From contig NZ_LHZV01000051.1 of assembly GCF_001581005.1 (NCBI RefSeq), forward strand, positions 1 through 60,074: DNA of 60,074 bases, given 5' to 3'. A program made the position numbers and the translations under genes. Numbering within the stretch: position 1 is the first letter of the stretch; every line of letters begins with the position of its first letter. This document shows positions 1 to 8,875 of the stretch, one piece after another. The notes below the pieces were generated by a model, which saw only the letters and a program-made list of their open reading frames with translations, had not been told where the DNA came from and searched no databases. The stretch comes from Acetobacter orleanensis (GTDB lineage Bacteria > Pseudomonadota > Alphaproteobacteria > Acetobacterales > Acetobacteraceae).

Positions 1-35
1 GCATCGCATCGCATCGCATCGCATCGCATCGCATC
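1..35. repeat. GCATC pentanucleotide tandem repeat
   Basis: Seven perfect copies of GCATC open the window, and the array may extend beyond its left edge. It lies 77 bases upstream of the ynfA-like start. Such arrays can change copy number by slippage. Whether this one affects ynfA transcription cannot be seen. Confidence 0.9.
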
Positions 36-112
36 GGGTGATTGCGGCCAGCACAACCGCTTTGTAAAGCTGCCTGCGTGTTCAGACTGACCTATTTTGG
101 AAGTATGAAGCC

Positions 113-448
113 ATGCTTTTGCTCAAACCTCTCCTGATCTATCTGGCCGCAGGCTTTGCGGAAATTGCCGGATGTTTCGCCGTCTGGCTATGGCTGAAGG
201 ACCATCGCTCCGCATGGCTGCTGCTGCCCGGTCTTGCCAGCCTCTGTCTGTTCGCCCTGCTGCTGACCCGCATTGAGTCGGACTCCGCAGGGCGGGCTTA
301 TGCAGCCTATGGGGGCGTCTATATCACGGCATCATTGATCTGGATGCGCGTGGTGGAAGGCCGCTCGCCGGACAGATGGGAGCTTCTGGGCGCGCTGGTC
401 TGTCTGGCGGGCGCAACCCTGATTCTGCTGGCTCCCCGCGGGACGTAG
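113..448 (+). CDS. ynfA: YnfA family (UPF0060) small membrane protein
   Basis: The 111-residue protein has the length and four-helix layout of the YnfA/UPF0060 family of inner-membrane proteins, which are SMR-like and have been linked to drug efflux in some enterics. Family hallmarks are visible: an early FAEIAGC segment (about residues 15-21), the central [13 protein letters not shown] stretch (about 59-71) and a C-terminal hydrophobic helix ending in LILLAPR. It stands alone and converges on the phosphate transporter gene across a shared terminator. The family call is firm. Substrate and role are not known from the sequence. Confidence 0.93.
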   Translation: MLLLKPLLIYLAAGFAEIAGCFAVWLWLKDHRSAWLLLPGLASLCLFALLLTRIESDSAGRAYAAYGGVYITASLIWMRVVEGRSPDRWELLGALVCLAGATLILLAPRGT

Positions 449-497
449 TCTGAACCCGGGATACGTAGTTTGAGAAACGTGCTTCACGCGCAATAAA

Positions 498-534
498 AAG
501 GGCGGACATGCAGAGGATCTGCCTATCCGCCCTT
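498..534. terminator. Bidirectional Rho-independent terminator
   Basis: AAGGGCGGA (498-506) pairs with TCCGCCCTT (526-534), with A residues on the left flank and CAAAAA on the right, and a smaller GCAG/CTGC hairpin in the loop. It sits between the convergent ynfA and pit genes and can serve both strands. Confidence 0.8.
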
Positions 535-606
535 CAAAAAACCTCAGCCACGCTGAACGAAACGCCCCTGCCCGTGCGCGTCTGGCACAAGCAGAGAGTT
601 CGGGTT

Positions 607-1962
607 TTACATGCTGATAACGTAAAAGAGTGTCGCTGCGATCAGGATGGTGATCGGCAGAGTGAAAATCCATGCCAGAGCAATTTTGGTCAGCATCTTC
701 GGGTTGATCCCGCTGCCTGAGCCCAGCATGGTCCCGGCGATACCTGCCGTAATGATGTGCGTGGTGGAAACCGGCAGGCCGGTATAACCCGCCGTGGCAA
801 TCAGGCCCGCACCCACCAGTTCGGCAGAAGCTCCCTGCGCAGGGGTAAGATGCGTGTTGCCGATCTTTTCACCCAGCGTATGCACAATGCGTTTATAGCC
901 GACCATGGTGCCGATACCGAGGCACAGAGCACTGAGCAGACGCACCCACCAAGGGGCATATTCCACTGTCGGGCGCAGGCTGGCACCGATATCTTTGGCG
1001 GTTTTCTTCTCCGCCGCGGAAGCCTGCTCACTGGAAGCCACGGATTTCAGACCCGCCAGAACTTCATAAATATCTGCGCGAAGCTGAGAAGCTACAATCT
1101 TTTCGGGGTCAGTCGCCTGCAGGCGCTGGACAGACTCCAGAGCTTCCGCACGCAGGCCGTCATGATCATACTGTTGCAGCAGCGGGGCTGCGATAATGGC
1201 CTGTGGGGCCACGTGCGGGATGTGGGAGCCTGCTTCCGGGCTAAGCGCAAACGTGGCGGGCAGAATGCCGATAATGGTCAGCATAATCAGGCCGATACTC
1301 TTCTGGCCATCGTTGCTGCCGTGAGAGAAGCTGACCCCAGTGCAGGTCAGGATCAACAGGCCACGCACCCAGCCATGCGGGGGCTTTTCACCCTGCGGCG
1401 GCTGGTAGAGTTCCGGGTCCTTCACCACATGCTTCATGATGAAATACAGGCCACCGGCCCCGATCAGCCCCAGAATCGGAGAAATGGCCAGAGCGCGTAG
1501 CACTTTCCAGATCTGGGACCAGTCCACACTATTGCCCAGTCCGCGTGTGTGCAGGAAGGCATCGCCAATGGCCACGCCAATCAGAGCGCCAATAACGCAG
1601 TGAGAGCTGGAGTTGGGAATCCCGAACCACCAAGTAAACAGGTTCCATGCCAGCGCCGTGCCGAACAGAGAGATCAGCATCGGGATGGCCGGGTCTCCAT
1701 TGGGAGGAGACAGCACGTCCGCAGGCAGCAGTTCCACCAGCCCGTAGGCCACGCTGATACCGCCCGCCAGCACACCGATAAAGTTCATTAGGCCGGACCA
1801 GATAACGGCCACGCGCGGTTTGAGGGAATGGGTGTAAATGACTGTCGCCACCGCGTTGGCGGTGTCATGAAAGCCGTTTACAAATTCAAAAACGCAGACC
1901 AGCAGAAAGCATGTGGCCAACGTCAGGAGGGAAAGCACCGAATACGGGGCAAAATGAAGCAT
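607..1962 (-). CDS. pit: Inorganic phosphate transporter, PiT family
   Basis: Low-affinity proton/phosphate (or metal-phosphate) symporter of the inner membrane. The duplicated PiT signature is clear: an N-terminal NGFHDTANAVATVIYT segment and an internal FSHGSNDGQKSIGL segment, with hydrophobic helices on both sides of a charged cytoplasmic loop (roughly residues 260-345 of 451). The frame is open to 2082, but I chose the ATG at 1962 because the protein then begins MLHFAPYS, like E. coli PitA (MLHLFAG), and the upstream residues are not conserved-looking. No strong Shine-Dalgarno decides the start. A Pho-box-like direct repeat lies at 2112-2128. No regulator or phoU-like gene sits next to it. 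Confidence 0.93.
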   Translation of the reverse strand: MLHFAPYSVLSLLTLATCFLLVCVFEFVNGFHDTANAVATVIYTHSLKPRVAVIWSGLMNFIGVLAGGISVAYGLVELLPADVLSPPNGDPAIPMLISLFGTALAWNLFTWWFGIPNSSSHCVIGALIGVAIGDAFLHTRGLGNSVDWSQIWKVLRALAISPILGLIGAGGLYFIMKHVVKDPELYQPPQGEKPPHGWVRGLLILTCTGVSFSHGSNDGQKSIGLIMLTIIGILPATFALSPEAGSHIPHVAPQAIIAAPLLQQYDHDGLRAEALESVQRLQATDPEKIVASQLRADIYEVLAGLKSVASSEQASAAEKKTAKDIGASLRPTVEYAPWWVRLLSALCLGIGTMVGYKRIVHTLGEKIGNTHLTPAQGASAELVGAGLIATAGYTGLPVSTTHIITAGIAGTMLGSGSGINPKMLTKIALAWIFTLPITILIAATLFYVISM

Positions 1963-2111
1963 GGAAACCAGTACCTGTGTTACACTGTTCCGCATTAAGA
2001 CCAATTTTGTACTTTTTTCATCGCCCTGACAGTGGATTTCACAAAACCTTAATCGTACCGATCTTGCATCACCCAGCCTCATGTCAGGAAATGCGTTGTG
2101 TTTTCAATGGG

Positions 2112-2128
2112 CTGTCAACAGTCTGTCA
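2112..2128 (+). promoter_or_regulatory. Pho-box-like direct repeat
   Basis: CTGTCA occurs at 2112-2117 and again at 2123-2128, exactly 11 bases apart, which is the spacing and half-site of PhoB-type Pho boxes. It lies 150 bases upstream of the chosen pit start. The repeats read on the + strand, opposite to pit and towards the small ORF at 2385. The match is seen; PhoB binding is inferred. Confidence 0.55.
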
Positions 2129-2384
2129 ATTAGGGCTTCCGCTTTAGAGAAATAGACAGCGCAGCTCTTTTGGCATTCAATAGCCCAGCCACCAGCCTTC
2201 TAGAGCGCCAGCCTGTTGCGGTTTGCCCCCGTCTGACCGATCTGGCGCTCTTTTCAGCCGTTGGGAAACATCACCAAAGACCTGACCATGCCTGCCAACG
2301 ACGCTGAAAACGTAAAGACGCCAAACACGCCAAAATTATGCGTATTCCAAACGTCTGCCCCCCTATCATAAAAGAGACGGTAAA

Positions 2385-2558
2385 ATGATTAAACAGGCTT
2401 TTCTTCCAGCGCTTTTTGGAATTTTATTCTATAAAATATTAGAAGCGCCCATGCATACTTATCCCTATATTGCCGAGATCGCTGGAGCTTTGGGAGGATG
2501 CTTCATGGTCTGGTTTTGTGATCGCATGAGCTTTTTTCTTCGCAAGAAGAAAATCTAA
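2385..2558 (+). CDS. Small hypothetical membrane protein (57 aa)
   Basis: A 57-codon reading frame starts MIKQAFLPALFG and ends with a basic tail RKKKI. It has a hydrophobic N-terminal stretch (about residues 5-19) and a second one (about 29-45), so it would be a two-helix inner-membrane peptide with a positive C terminus. It fills part of the 777-base gap between pit and the zntB-like gene and reads away from the Pho-box-like repeat. The ribosome site is weak (GAGACGG about four bases upstream). I recognise no family. It could be a chance ORF in a slightly AT-richer gap. Confidence 0.4.
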   Translation: MIKQAFLPALFGILFYKILEAPMHTYPYIAEIAGALGGCFMVWFCDRMSFFLRKKKI

Positions 2559-2739
2559 AAACCTATATCATTTCTCCGCCCCTTCCCCCGGATCATGCGG
2601 GTTCGGGTTCTGATACGGGCATGACTGCTCCTGTTGCCCGATCCTATAGCTCTACGGCATCGCCTTATAAACCTGCGAAGAACACAAACAGGGAAACGAT
2701 GTCGCAGAAGCTCTCACCTGCGGAACGCAAAGCTGTCTC

Positions 2740-3801
2740 TTACAGCAGACGGGTGAACTTAAGCAGCACCCATGTTCCCAACATGATGGCAAAGCACAGC
2801 CCCCCGGCCTCCACCGTGCCCCATGATCCATTGGTCAGAAACATACCGCCGGTATTCATGCCGAAAAAACCGGTGACAAAGGTGGCAGGGAGCATCAGCG
2901 TTGTACCAAGGGACACGATATACAGCCGATGGTTGGTTTCTTCCGCCTGATTGGACGTTAGTTCATCCTGCAGGGAGCGCGCGCGGTCCTGCAAGGCGAG
3001 AAGGTCATCCAGCGCGGCGTGAACCTGCCGTTGGGAACGGTCACGCAGGTCATCCTCCGCCCATTCCGGCAGTTCCAGTTCCTCATCATGAAAAAGACGA
3101 TCCACCGGAGCCAGAACACGGCGCAGTTCCGTGGACCGACGGCGCACAAGGCCGAGTAGACCGCTCATGCGGCCCAGATCAGTATCCCGGTCCAGCATCA
3201 GCAGGACATCTTCCGCACGGTCCAACTGATCATCCAGCCGGGCGAAGTCCCGTCGCAGAGTATCGGCAAATTCTAGCAGGGCACGGTCGACCAAATAGGC
3301 GGGAGAGCGCGGCACCAACCTGCGCCGGAGTTCATGAAACACCACGCCAAGGGCTGGAATCGGGTGCCGACGGGTTGTCACCAGCAGATCGGGCTGGAGC
3401 GCAAATCGCCATGTGCTGACATTACGGTCATCATCCGTCGTGGTATCATCAAAGGCAGGCAGTGCGCCAAACACTGTCTCGTCCTCACTATCCAGACGGA
3501 TACTGCGCTCCAGATTGGTCAACACCTGCCGCACTTCTTCCGGCAGAGAAGGAATGCTTTCAATCTGTGTACGAGAAAGCGTGTGGACAATATCAAAGTG
3601 AAACCATGCCCACCCGTCTGTTTCCGCCAGTTCTGGCGGAAAAGCGCCGGTTAGCAGACGTTGGGTGACAACACTGCGTTCCAGTTCAACCGGCTCATGC
3701 CCCGGGCGACAGAAAATGGCCCAGATCAGGCCATCACGCAGGAGCGTTCCCCCTTCCGAGATTGGCTCAGGTAAAGTGGATGAGGCTGTTCCGGCCATCA
3801 T
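2740..3801 (-). CDS. zntB: CorA/ZntB family divalent metal transporter
   Basis: The 353-residue protein has the CorA fold: a large acidic, helix-rich cytoplasmic domain followed by two C-terminal membrane helices. The first helix ends in the family-defining GMN motif, here FFGMNTGG, a variant close to that of ZntB proteins. ZntB moves Zn2+ across the inner membrane. The frame opens at 3894, but the ATG at 3801 has a GGGAG ribosome site five bases upstream, while the upstream ATG has none. The length then fits ZntB (about 327 aa). The exact metal cannot be read from the sequence. Confidence 0.85.
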   Translation of the reverse strand: MMAGTASSTLPEPISEGGTLLRDGLIWAIFCRPGHEPVELERSVVTQRLLTGAFPPELAETDGWAWFHFDIVHTLSRTQIESIPSLPEEVRQVLTNLERSIRLDSEDETVFGALPAFDDTTTDDDRNVSTWRFALQPDLLVTTRRHPIPALGVVFHELRRRLVPRSPAYLVDRALLEFADTLRRDFARLDDQLDRAEDVLLMLDRDTDLGRMSGLLGLVRRRSTELRRVLAPVDRLFHDEELELPEWAEDDLRDRSQRQVHAALDDLLALQDRARSLQDELTSNQAEETNHRLYIVSLGTTLMLPATFVTGFFGMNTGGMFLTNGSWGTVEAGGLCFAIMLGTWVLLKFTRLL

Positions 3802-3939
3802 TGAACTCCCTGTTTCCCGAAAAGGGCGATCGTTACCTGTCCCGTAAGGAAGCGCACTGTCCACGACCGGTCGCCGCAAACTGGTCCGCTTCATATCACA
3901 GCAGGCTTACAGGACCAAGGCTCTGTTCTTGCCTCCGTT

Positions 3940-4212
3940 TTAACGCGGGCGCATCGGGCGGGCGGGACGACGCGCATCCCCACCAGCCCGAGGCGCAGCC
4001 GCGGGTTTGTTGCCCGGCTTAAGGGCGGGGGCCGCCGTCACTTCCGCCTCAAGCTGGGCAATCCGTTTCCGCACGCTTTCCCGCAGAGCCGGAGACGTAT
4101 GAGATTTCATTGCGGCCAGCGTTTCCTTCAGGTCCCGAAGCTGCTTCTGCTTTTCCTGCAGGCTACGGCGGATAGGCTGGTTGTCTGACATCTGACCATG
4201 AAAGGCACGCAT
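3940..4212 (-). CDS. Hypothetical small coiled-coil protein
   Basis: This is a 90-residue soluble protein. Residues about 15-58 form a heptad-like, highly charged helix (LQEKQKQLRDLKETLAAMK, then KRIAQLEAEV). The tail, from about 60, is low-complexity Ala/Pro/Arg-rich and ends in RPARPMRPR. GGGAG lies seven bases upstream of the ATG at 4212, which supports this start over an internal ATG. It lies between the zntB-like gene and hisC on the same strand. I do not recognise a family. Confidence 0.65.
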   Translation of the reverse strand: MRAFHGQMSDNQPIRRSLQEKQKQLRDLKETLAAMKSHTSPALRESVRKRIAQLEAEVTAAPALKPGNKPAAAPRAGGDARRPARPMRPR

Positions 4213-4385
4213 GGGTTTACTCCCTTAATATTGTAACAGCCCTTCAGCAGCCATCAGGCTGCCAGAGCACACAGACACACGCCCGCCACCGGGTTAAGGC
4301 CGGACTGGCGGGGAAAACACTGTTTTTTCATGTAAGGTACGCACAAAACCTAGTCGGCGGGTTCAAGCCAGCCGGACCACCGCAT

Positions 4386-5453
4386 TCAGCGGTTGTGGAG
4401 AAGACACTCCCGCAGGGCGGAGAGAAGCATCTCGCTCTGCTGGTCCGTCCCAACCGTGATCCGCAGCCACGAGGATGTGCGTACACCGCGCAGATGCCGG
4501 ACGATAATGGCGCGTTCCCGCAGGGTTGCCGCCAAGGCCGCAGCATCGCGGTCAGCATGGTGAATATACACAAAATTAGCCTGTGATGGCAAGACCTTGA
4601 AGCCCAGTTCCGCAAGCTTTGTGGACAGGATTTTGCGCGTGGCCATTACCTTTTCCACACTCTCCAGAAACCACTCCTCATCCTCCGCCGCAGCCGTCGC
4701 CCCGGCCAGCGCAATGCGGTCCAACGGGTAGGAATTGAAGCTGTCTTTCACCCGCGTCAGACCTTCAATCAGCTCTGGCTGAGCAAAAGCAAATCCCACG
4801 CGCGCCCCGGCCAGCGCGCGGGATTTGGAGAAGGTCTGCACTACCAGCAGATTCGGATAGTCTTTCACCAGTGCGACAGCACTCTCCGCGCCGAAATCCA
4901 CATAGGCTTCATCCACCAGCACTACGCGGTCCGGGTGGGCGTCCAGCAGACGGCGGATTGTGGCCAGATCCAGCGCAATGCCGGTGGGAGCATTGGGATT
5001 GGCCAGCACCACGCCGCTGCACGGGCCGGTATAATCCACCACATCAATCGCCATCTCCGCGTTCAGCGGCACGAGGCGATAGGGCAGATTATACAGACCG
5101 CAATAAACCTTATAAAAACTATAGGTGACATCCGGAAACAGAATGGGCTCGCCATGCGCGAAAAAGGCCTGAAAGGCATGGGCCAGCACTTCATCCGAGC
5201 CATTGCCGACAAACACGTTTTCCGCCTTCAGCCCCACGCGCTCCGCCAGCACCGTGCGCAGGCGGGTCGCTTCCGGGTCTGGATACAGACGCATACTGTT
5301 ATCCGCCGCGGCCCTCATGGCGTCCAGAGCGCGAGGGGACGGGCCGTAAGGGGATTCGTTGGTGTTCAGCTTGATGAGGTCTGCCATTTTGGGCTGCTCA
5401 CCCGGCACGTAGGGCGTCAGGCGATGGACAAGAGGGCTCCAGAAACGGCTCAT
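4386..5453 (-). CDS. hisC: Histidinol-phosphate aminotransferase
   Basis: PLP-dependent class I/II aminotransferase that converts imidazole acetol phosphate to histidinol phosphate in histidine synthesis. At 355 residues it is full length for HisC. It has [13 protein letters not shown] near the N terminus (about 28-40), GNGSDEVL (about 82-89), the [11 protein letters not shown] segment and the PLP lysine in [16 protein letters not shown] (about residue 210). No other his gene is nearby, so it is a detached copy. Broad-specificity paralogues that transaminate aromatic amino acids look similar. Confidence 0.92.
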   Translation of the reverse strand: MSRFWSPLVHRLTPYVPGEQPKMADLIKLNTNESPYGPSPRALDAMRAAADNSMRLYPDPEATRLRTVLAERVGLKAENVFVGNGSDEVLAHAFQAFFAHGEPILFPDVTYSFYKVYCGLYNLPYRLVPLNAEMAIDVVDYTGPCSGVVLANPNAPTGIALDLATIRRLLDAHPDRVVLVDEAYVDFGAESAVALVKDYPNLLVVQTFSKSRALAGARVGFAFAQPELIEGLTRVKDSFNSYPLDRIALAGATAAAEDEEWFLESVEKVMATRKILSTKLAELGFKVLPSQANFVYIHHADRDAAALAATLRERAIIVRHLRGVRTSSWLRITVGTDQQSEMLLSALRECLLHNR

Positions 5454-5543
5454 GGCTGAAACATCCGCAAAAAGAAAAGGTAGCCCGAATGGACTGCCTT
5501 CACCCCTAACCGATGCGTTTCCGCCTGAAAAGCCTGCCTGCCG

Positions 5544-6113
5544 TCAGCCCTGCCCGGCGTTCTGCTCTTTTATAAGCGCCACCAATGCCGCGTTGCCCTG
5601 CCTCTGGGCAAGATCCAGCGCGTTCAGCCCTTCTCCGTCCCGGCAGGTGGGGCTGGCCCCCGCCTTGAGCAGGAGTTTTGCCATATCATCCCGCCCGAAC
5701 ATAACGGCAAACATCAGCGGTGTGCGGCCTACGGCGTTAGGCACATCAACCTTTGCTCCTGCTTCCAACAGCATATGTGCAATAGGCATAAACCCCTTGA
5801 ACGCCACACCAGCCAGTGCGGTCGCTCCTTTTTCATCCTGAAGGTCAGGCAACGCGCCACGCATCAGGAGTGTGCTGACAGCCTCCTTATGGTCGTTATA
5901 GGAGGCCAGAATGAGCGGGGTGTAGCCTTTTTCCGCCCGCAAATTGGGGTCCATCCCGGCATCCAGAAAGCTGGAGAGCAGATCGGCCTCCCCTTCTCGC
6001 GCGGCGTTGACAAACAGGGCTTCAACCTGCGCCTGCGTAAAATCACTCAATGCGCCGGCTCCCGGGGTCTGGGCACCCTGAGAACGCGGGTCCTGAGAAG
6101 AAACCTGTGTCAT
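5544..6113 (-). CDS. Ankyrin repeat protein
   Basis: The 189-residue protein carries four to five ankyrin repeats from about residue 25 to the end. Recurring units of the GxTPLxxAxxxxxxxxVxxLLxxGA type are clear, for example GYTPLILAS, GATALAG, GRTPLMFAVMFG and GLNALDLAQ. Such repeats make protein-protein contacts. The start at 6113 has GGAGG six bases upstream and is preferred to the in-frame ATG at 6140. There is no signal peptide, so it is probably cytoplasmic. It is separated from hisC by 90 bases, and no partner is evident. Confidence 0.9.
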   Translation of the reverse strand: MTQVSSQDPRSQGAQTPGAGALSDFTQAQVEALFVNAAREGEADLLSSFLDAGMDPNLRAEKGYTPLILASYNDHKEAVSTLLMRGALPDLQDEKGATALAGVAFKGFMPIAHMLLEAGAKVDVPNAVGRTPLMFAVMFGRDDMAKLLLKAGASPTCRDGEGLNALDLAQRQGNAALVALIKEQNAGQG

Positions 6114-6682
6114 GCTCGACCTCCGGTGAAATTCATACATCTGACATAAGCAGTCACACTCTATAGTGCAAACGGCCCGCCCTGTGCAGCGTTTCCTGCC
6201 CGTGCCACGGCTGACTTTTAGGAGAGGCTGCGCAGAGAGGGTTCAGCCTGCAAGCAAAGAGCGCCAATAAAGAGCGTAAGGCATATCTGGCGCAGGCCGA
6301 TCGACGGCCAATCAGGAGTCTCACGAGCAAGTGATGACCGCTACTTACGCGCGCTCTTTAATGGCCGATTTACCCGCCAAACCCACGAAAAAACAAAACG
6401 CTATCCGTTCAACCATCAAAACAACACTGCCCGTTTCAAGCGGTGTTATTTCTCTCAAAAACGAAATTATTGGTGTCTTTCAGGCAGCCTGCACCCTGCG
6501 GATTGCGTTGCGTGATAGAATAACAGCTCCTCACCCACACGGAAGAGGCAGGGTCTCGCATCAGCTCTCTTGCTCATTACGGTCGGACCGTGTGATTGTA
6601 TTTCCCCCGACCCGGCCGGGTTTCCGGCTGCGTGCTCCCACCGGGCCAGAACAAAACGTCCATTCTGAAGGATTAGGTTTGC
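6114..6682. other. 569-base intergenic region upstream of tkt
   Basis: I see no convincing gene here. AAAGAGCG occurs twice as a direct repeat (6256-6263 and 6269-6276) and once inverted (6352-6359). Near the right end there is a palindromic GCCGG-rich stretch and a CGGTC/GACCG inverted repeat around 6580. It should hold the promoter of the long tkt operon. Confidence 0.5.
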
Positions 6683-8785
6683 ATGTGTGCTTCTTCTCCC
6701 ACTCCTCTTCACGCACCAAACAATCTGGAAGCCGGGGGGACATCCAGCCTCGATAACCTGTGCATCAACACCATCCGCACACTCTCTATGGATGGGGTCC
6801 AGAAAGCTAATTCCGGCCACCCCGGCACGGCCATGGCGCTGGCACCAGTTGCCTATACGCTGTGGCAGGACGTTCTGAATTACGACCCGGCAGACCCGCT
6901 CTGGCCCAACCGGGACCGCTTTGTGCTGTCTATCGGCCATGCGTCCATGCTGATCTATTCGCTGATCTATCTGGCCGGTGTCCGGCTGGTGAAGAACGGC
7001 AAAGTGACCAATGAGCCCGCTCTGACACTGGCTGACCTTGAGCAGTTCCGCCAGCTTGATTCCAAAACGCCCGGCCACCCGGAATATGGTCACACCTCCG
7101 GTGTTGAAACGACCACCGGCCCGCTCGGGCAGGGCTGTGGTAACTCCGTTGGCATGGCGATGGCGGAAAAATGGCTGGCCGCGCGTTTCAACAAGCCGGG
7201 TTTCGAGCTGTTCAACCACCATGTTTACACGCTGTGTGGCGATGGTGACATGATGGAAGGCATCTCCAGCGAGGCCGCCTCCACCGCAGGCCACCTTAAG
7301 CTAGGCAATCTGGTCTGGATGTATGATGCCAACCGCATCTCCATTGAAGGCTCGACCGATATCGCGCTGACAGAAAATGTCGCCGCCCGCTTTGCCGCCT
7401 ATGGCTGGCAGGTGTTGGAACTGAAGGACGCGAACGACACCGCCGCCCTGAAAGACCTGCTGGCACAGGCCAAAGCCGAGACGGAACGCCCCACCTTTAT
7501 TGTGGTCCATTCCGTGATTGCATGGGGTGCCCCGCATAAGGCGGGCACCGCCGCTGCACATGGTGAACCGCTGGGCGCGGAAGAAATCCGTGAAACCAAA
7601 AAAGCCTATGGCTGGCCGGAAGACCGCAGCTTCTATGTGCCGGATGGTGTGCAGGCCCACATGCAGGACGGCATGGGCGCTCGTGGCGCCAAAGCCCGCG
7701 CCGCGTGGGACAAGCTGTTTGCTGAGTATCACACCGCTCACCCGGAACTGGCGGCTGAACTGGATGCTATCCTGAACGGCACCCTGCCTGAAGGCTGGGA
7801 TGCGCAGATCCCTGTTTATGACGCCAATGCAAAAGGCATTGCCTCCCGCGCCAGTTCTGGCGAGGTGCTAAATGCCGTCGCAGGCCGTCTGCCGTGGCTG
7901 CTGGGCGGCTCGGCTGACCTCGCCCCCTCCACCAAGACCCTGCTGAAGGGCGAAGAAAGCTTCCAGCCCGCCGCATGGGGTGGGTCTTATTCAGGCCGCA
8001 ACTTCCATTTCGGGGTGCGTGAACATGCCATGGGCGCCATTGTCAACGGCATGGCGCTGTATGGCCTGCGCCCCTTCTGCGCCGGGTTCCTCATCTTCTC
8101 CGATTACATGAAAGCCCCCATCCGGCTTTCCGCGCTGATGCACCTTCCCGTCACCTACATCTTCACGCATGATTCCATTGGCGTGGGGGAAGACGGGCCA
8201 ACACATCAGCCGATTGAACAGCTCGTCCAGCTCCGCGCCACACCGGGCATGACGACTTTCCGCCCCGGCGATGCGAACGAAGTGGCCGAAGTCTGGCGTT
8301 ATCTGATTGCCAAACAGGACGGCCCGGTAGCGCTGGCCCTCAGCCGTCAGGACCTACCAACACTAGACCGCAACCGCTTTGCTCCCGCCTCCGGCGTGGC
8401 CAAGGGCGGCTATATTCTGGCCGACAGCACGGAAACGCCTAAGGTGATCCTGATTGCCTCCGGCAGTGAACTGGCTCTCGCGGTTTTCGCCTATGAAGCC
8501 CTGACCAGCGAGGGCATTCCCGCCCGCGTGGTTTCCATGCCAAGCTGGGAAGTGTTTGAAGCCCAGCCATATTCTTACCGTGATACGGTGCTACCGCCCT
8601 CCATTACAGGCCGCGTGACGATTGAAGCGGCCTCCCCCATCGGCTGGGACCGCTATGCCGGCCCGACGGGTGAGATTATTGCTATGCGTGGCTTCGGGGC
8701 TTCTGCGCCCGCAGGTCTGCTGGCGAAAAAATTTGGCTTTACGCCGGAAGCCGTGCTGGAAGCGGCGCGCCGTCAGGCGCGTTAA
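6683..8785 (+). CDS. tkt: Transketolase
   Basis: Thiamine-diphosphate enzyme that transfers two-carbon units between ketoses and aldoses in the non-oxidative pentose phosphate pathway. The protein has 700 residues, normal for the family. It shows the N-terminal NSGHPGTAMALAP segment (about 43-55), the ThDP/Mg site GDGDMMEGISSEAASTAGHL (about 186-205) and the pyrimidine domain with HDSIGVGEDGPTHQP (about 493-507). AAGGA lies ten bases upstream of the ATG. It leads the pentose-phosphate operon, followed after a 90-base gap with a strong hairpin by tal-pgi. Confidence 0.97.
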   Translation: MCASSPTPLHAPNNLEAGGTSSLDNLCINTIRTLSMDGVQKANSGHPGTAMALAPVAYTLWQDVLNYDPADPLWPNRDRFVLSIGHASMLIYSLIYLAGVRLVKNGKVTNEPALTLADLEQFRQLDSKTPGHPEYGHTSGVETTTGPLGQGCGNSVGMAMAEKWLAARFNKPGFELFNHHVYTLCGDGDMMEGISSEAASTAGHLKLGNLVWMYDANRISIEGSTDIALTENVAARFAAYGWQVLELKDANDTAALKDLLAQAKAETERPTFIVVHSVIAWGAPHKAGTAAAHGEPLGAEEIRETKKAYGWPEDRSFYVPDGVQAHMQDGMGARGAKARAAWDKLFAEYHTAHPELAAELDAILNGTLPEGWDAQIPVYDANAKGIASRASSGEVLNAVAGRLPWLLGGSADLAPSTKTLLKGEESFQPAAWGGSYSGRNFHFGVREHAMGAIVNGMALYGLRPFCAGFLIFSDYMKAPIRLSALMHLPVTYIFTHDSIGVGEDGPTHQPIEQLVQLRATPGMTTFRPGDANEVAEVWRYLIAKQDGPVALALSRQDLPTLDRNRFAPASGVAKGGYILADSTETPKVILIASGSELALAVFAYEALTSEGIPARVVSMPSWEVFEAQPYSYRDTVLPPSITGRVTIEAASPIGWDRYAGPTGEIIAMRGFGASAPAGLLAKKFGFTPEAVLEAARRQAR

Positions 8786-8820
8786 CAGCGCAGTTTTCTA
8801 CCCGTATCAGAGGCTTCTAG

Positions 8821-8852
8821 GCTGCTCCGCCCCGCTATTCAGGCGGGGCAGC
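8821..8852 (+). terminator. Intercistronic hairpin between tkt and tal-pgi
   Basis: Bases 8821-8831 and 8842-8852 form an 11-bp GC-rich stem with one G-U pair and a ten-base loop. No T-run follows, so it is not a classic terminator. It may attenuate read-through, stabilise an RNA end or set relative expression of tkt and tal-pgi. Confidence 0.6.
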
Positions 8853-8875
8853 ATACAGATTAAAGGACATTCGTG

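Noticed and set aside
6331..6756. 141-codon frame before tkt
   Set aside because: It overlaps the tkt start, begins in the likely promoter region and shows no domain.
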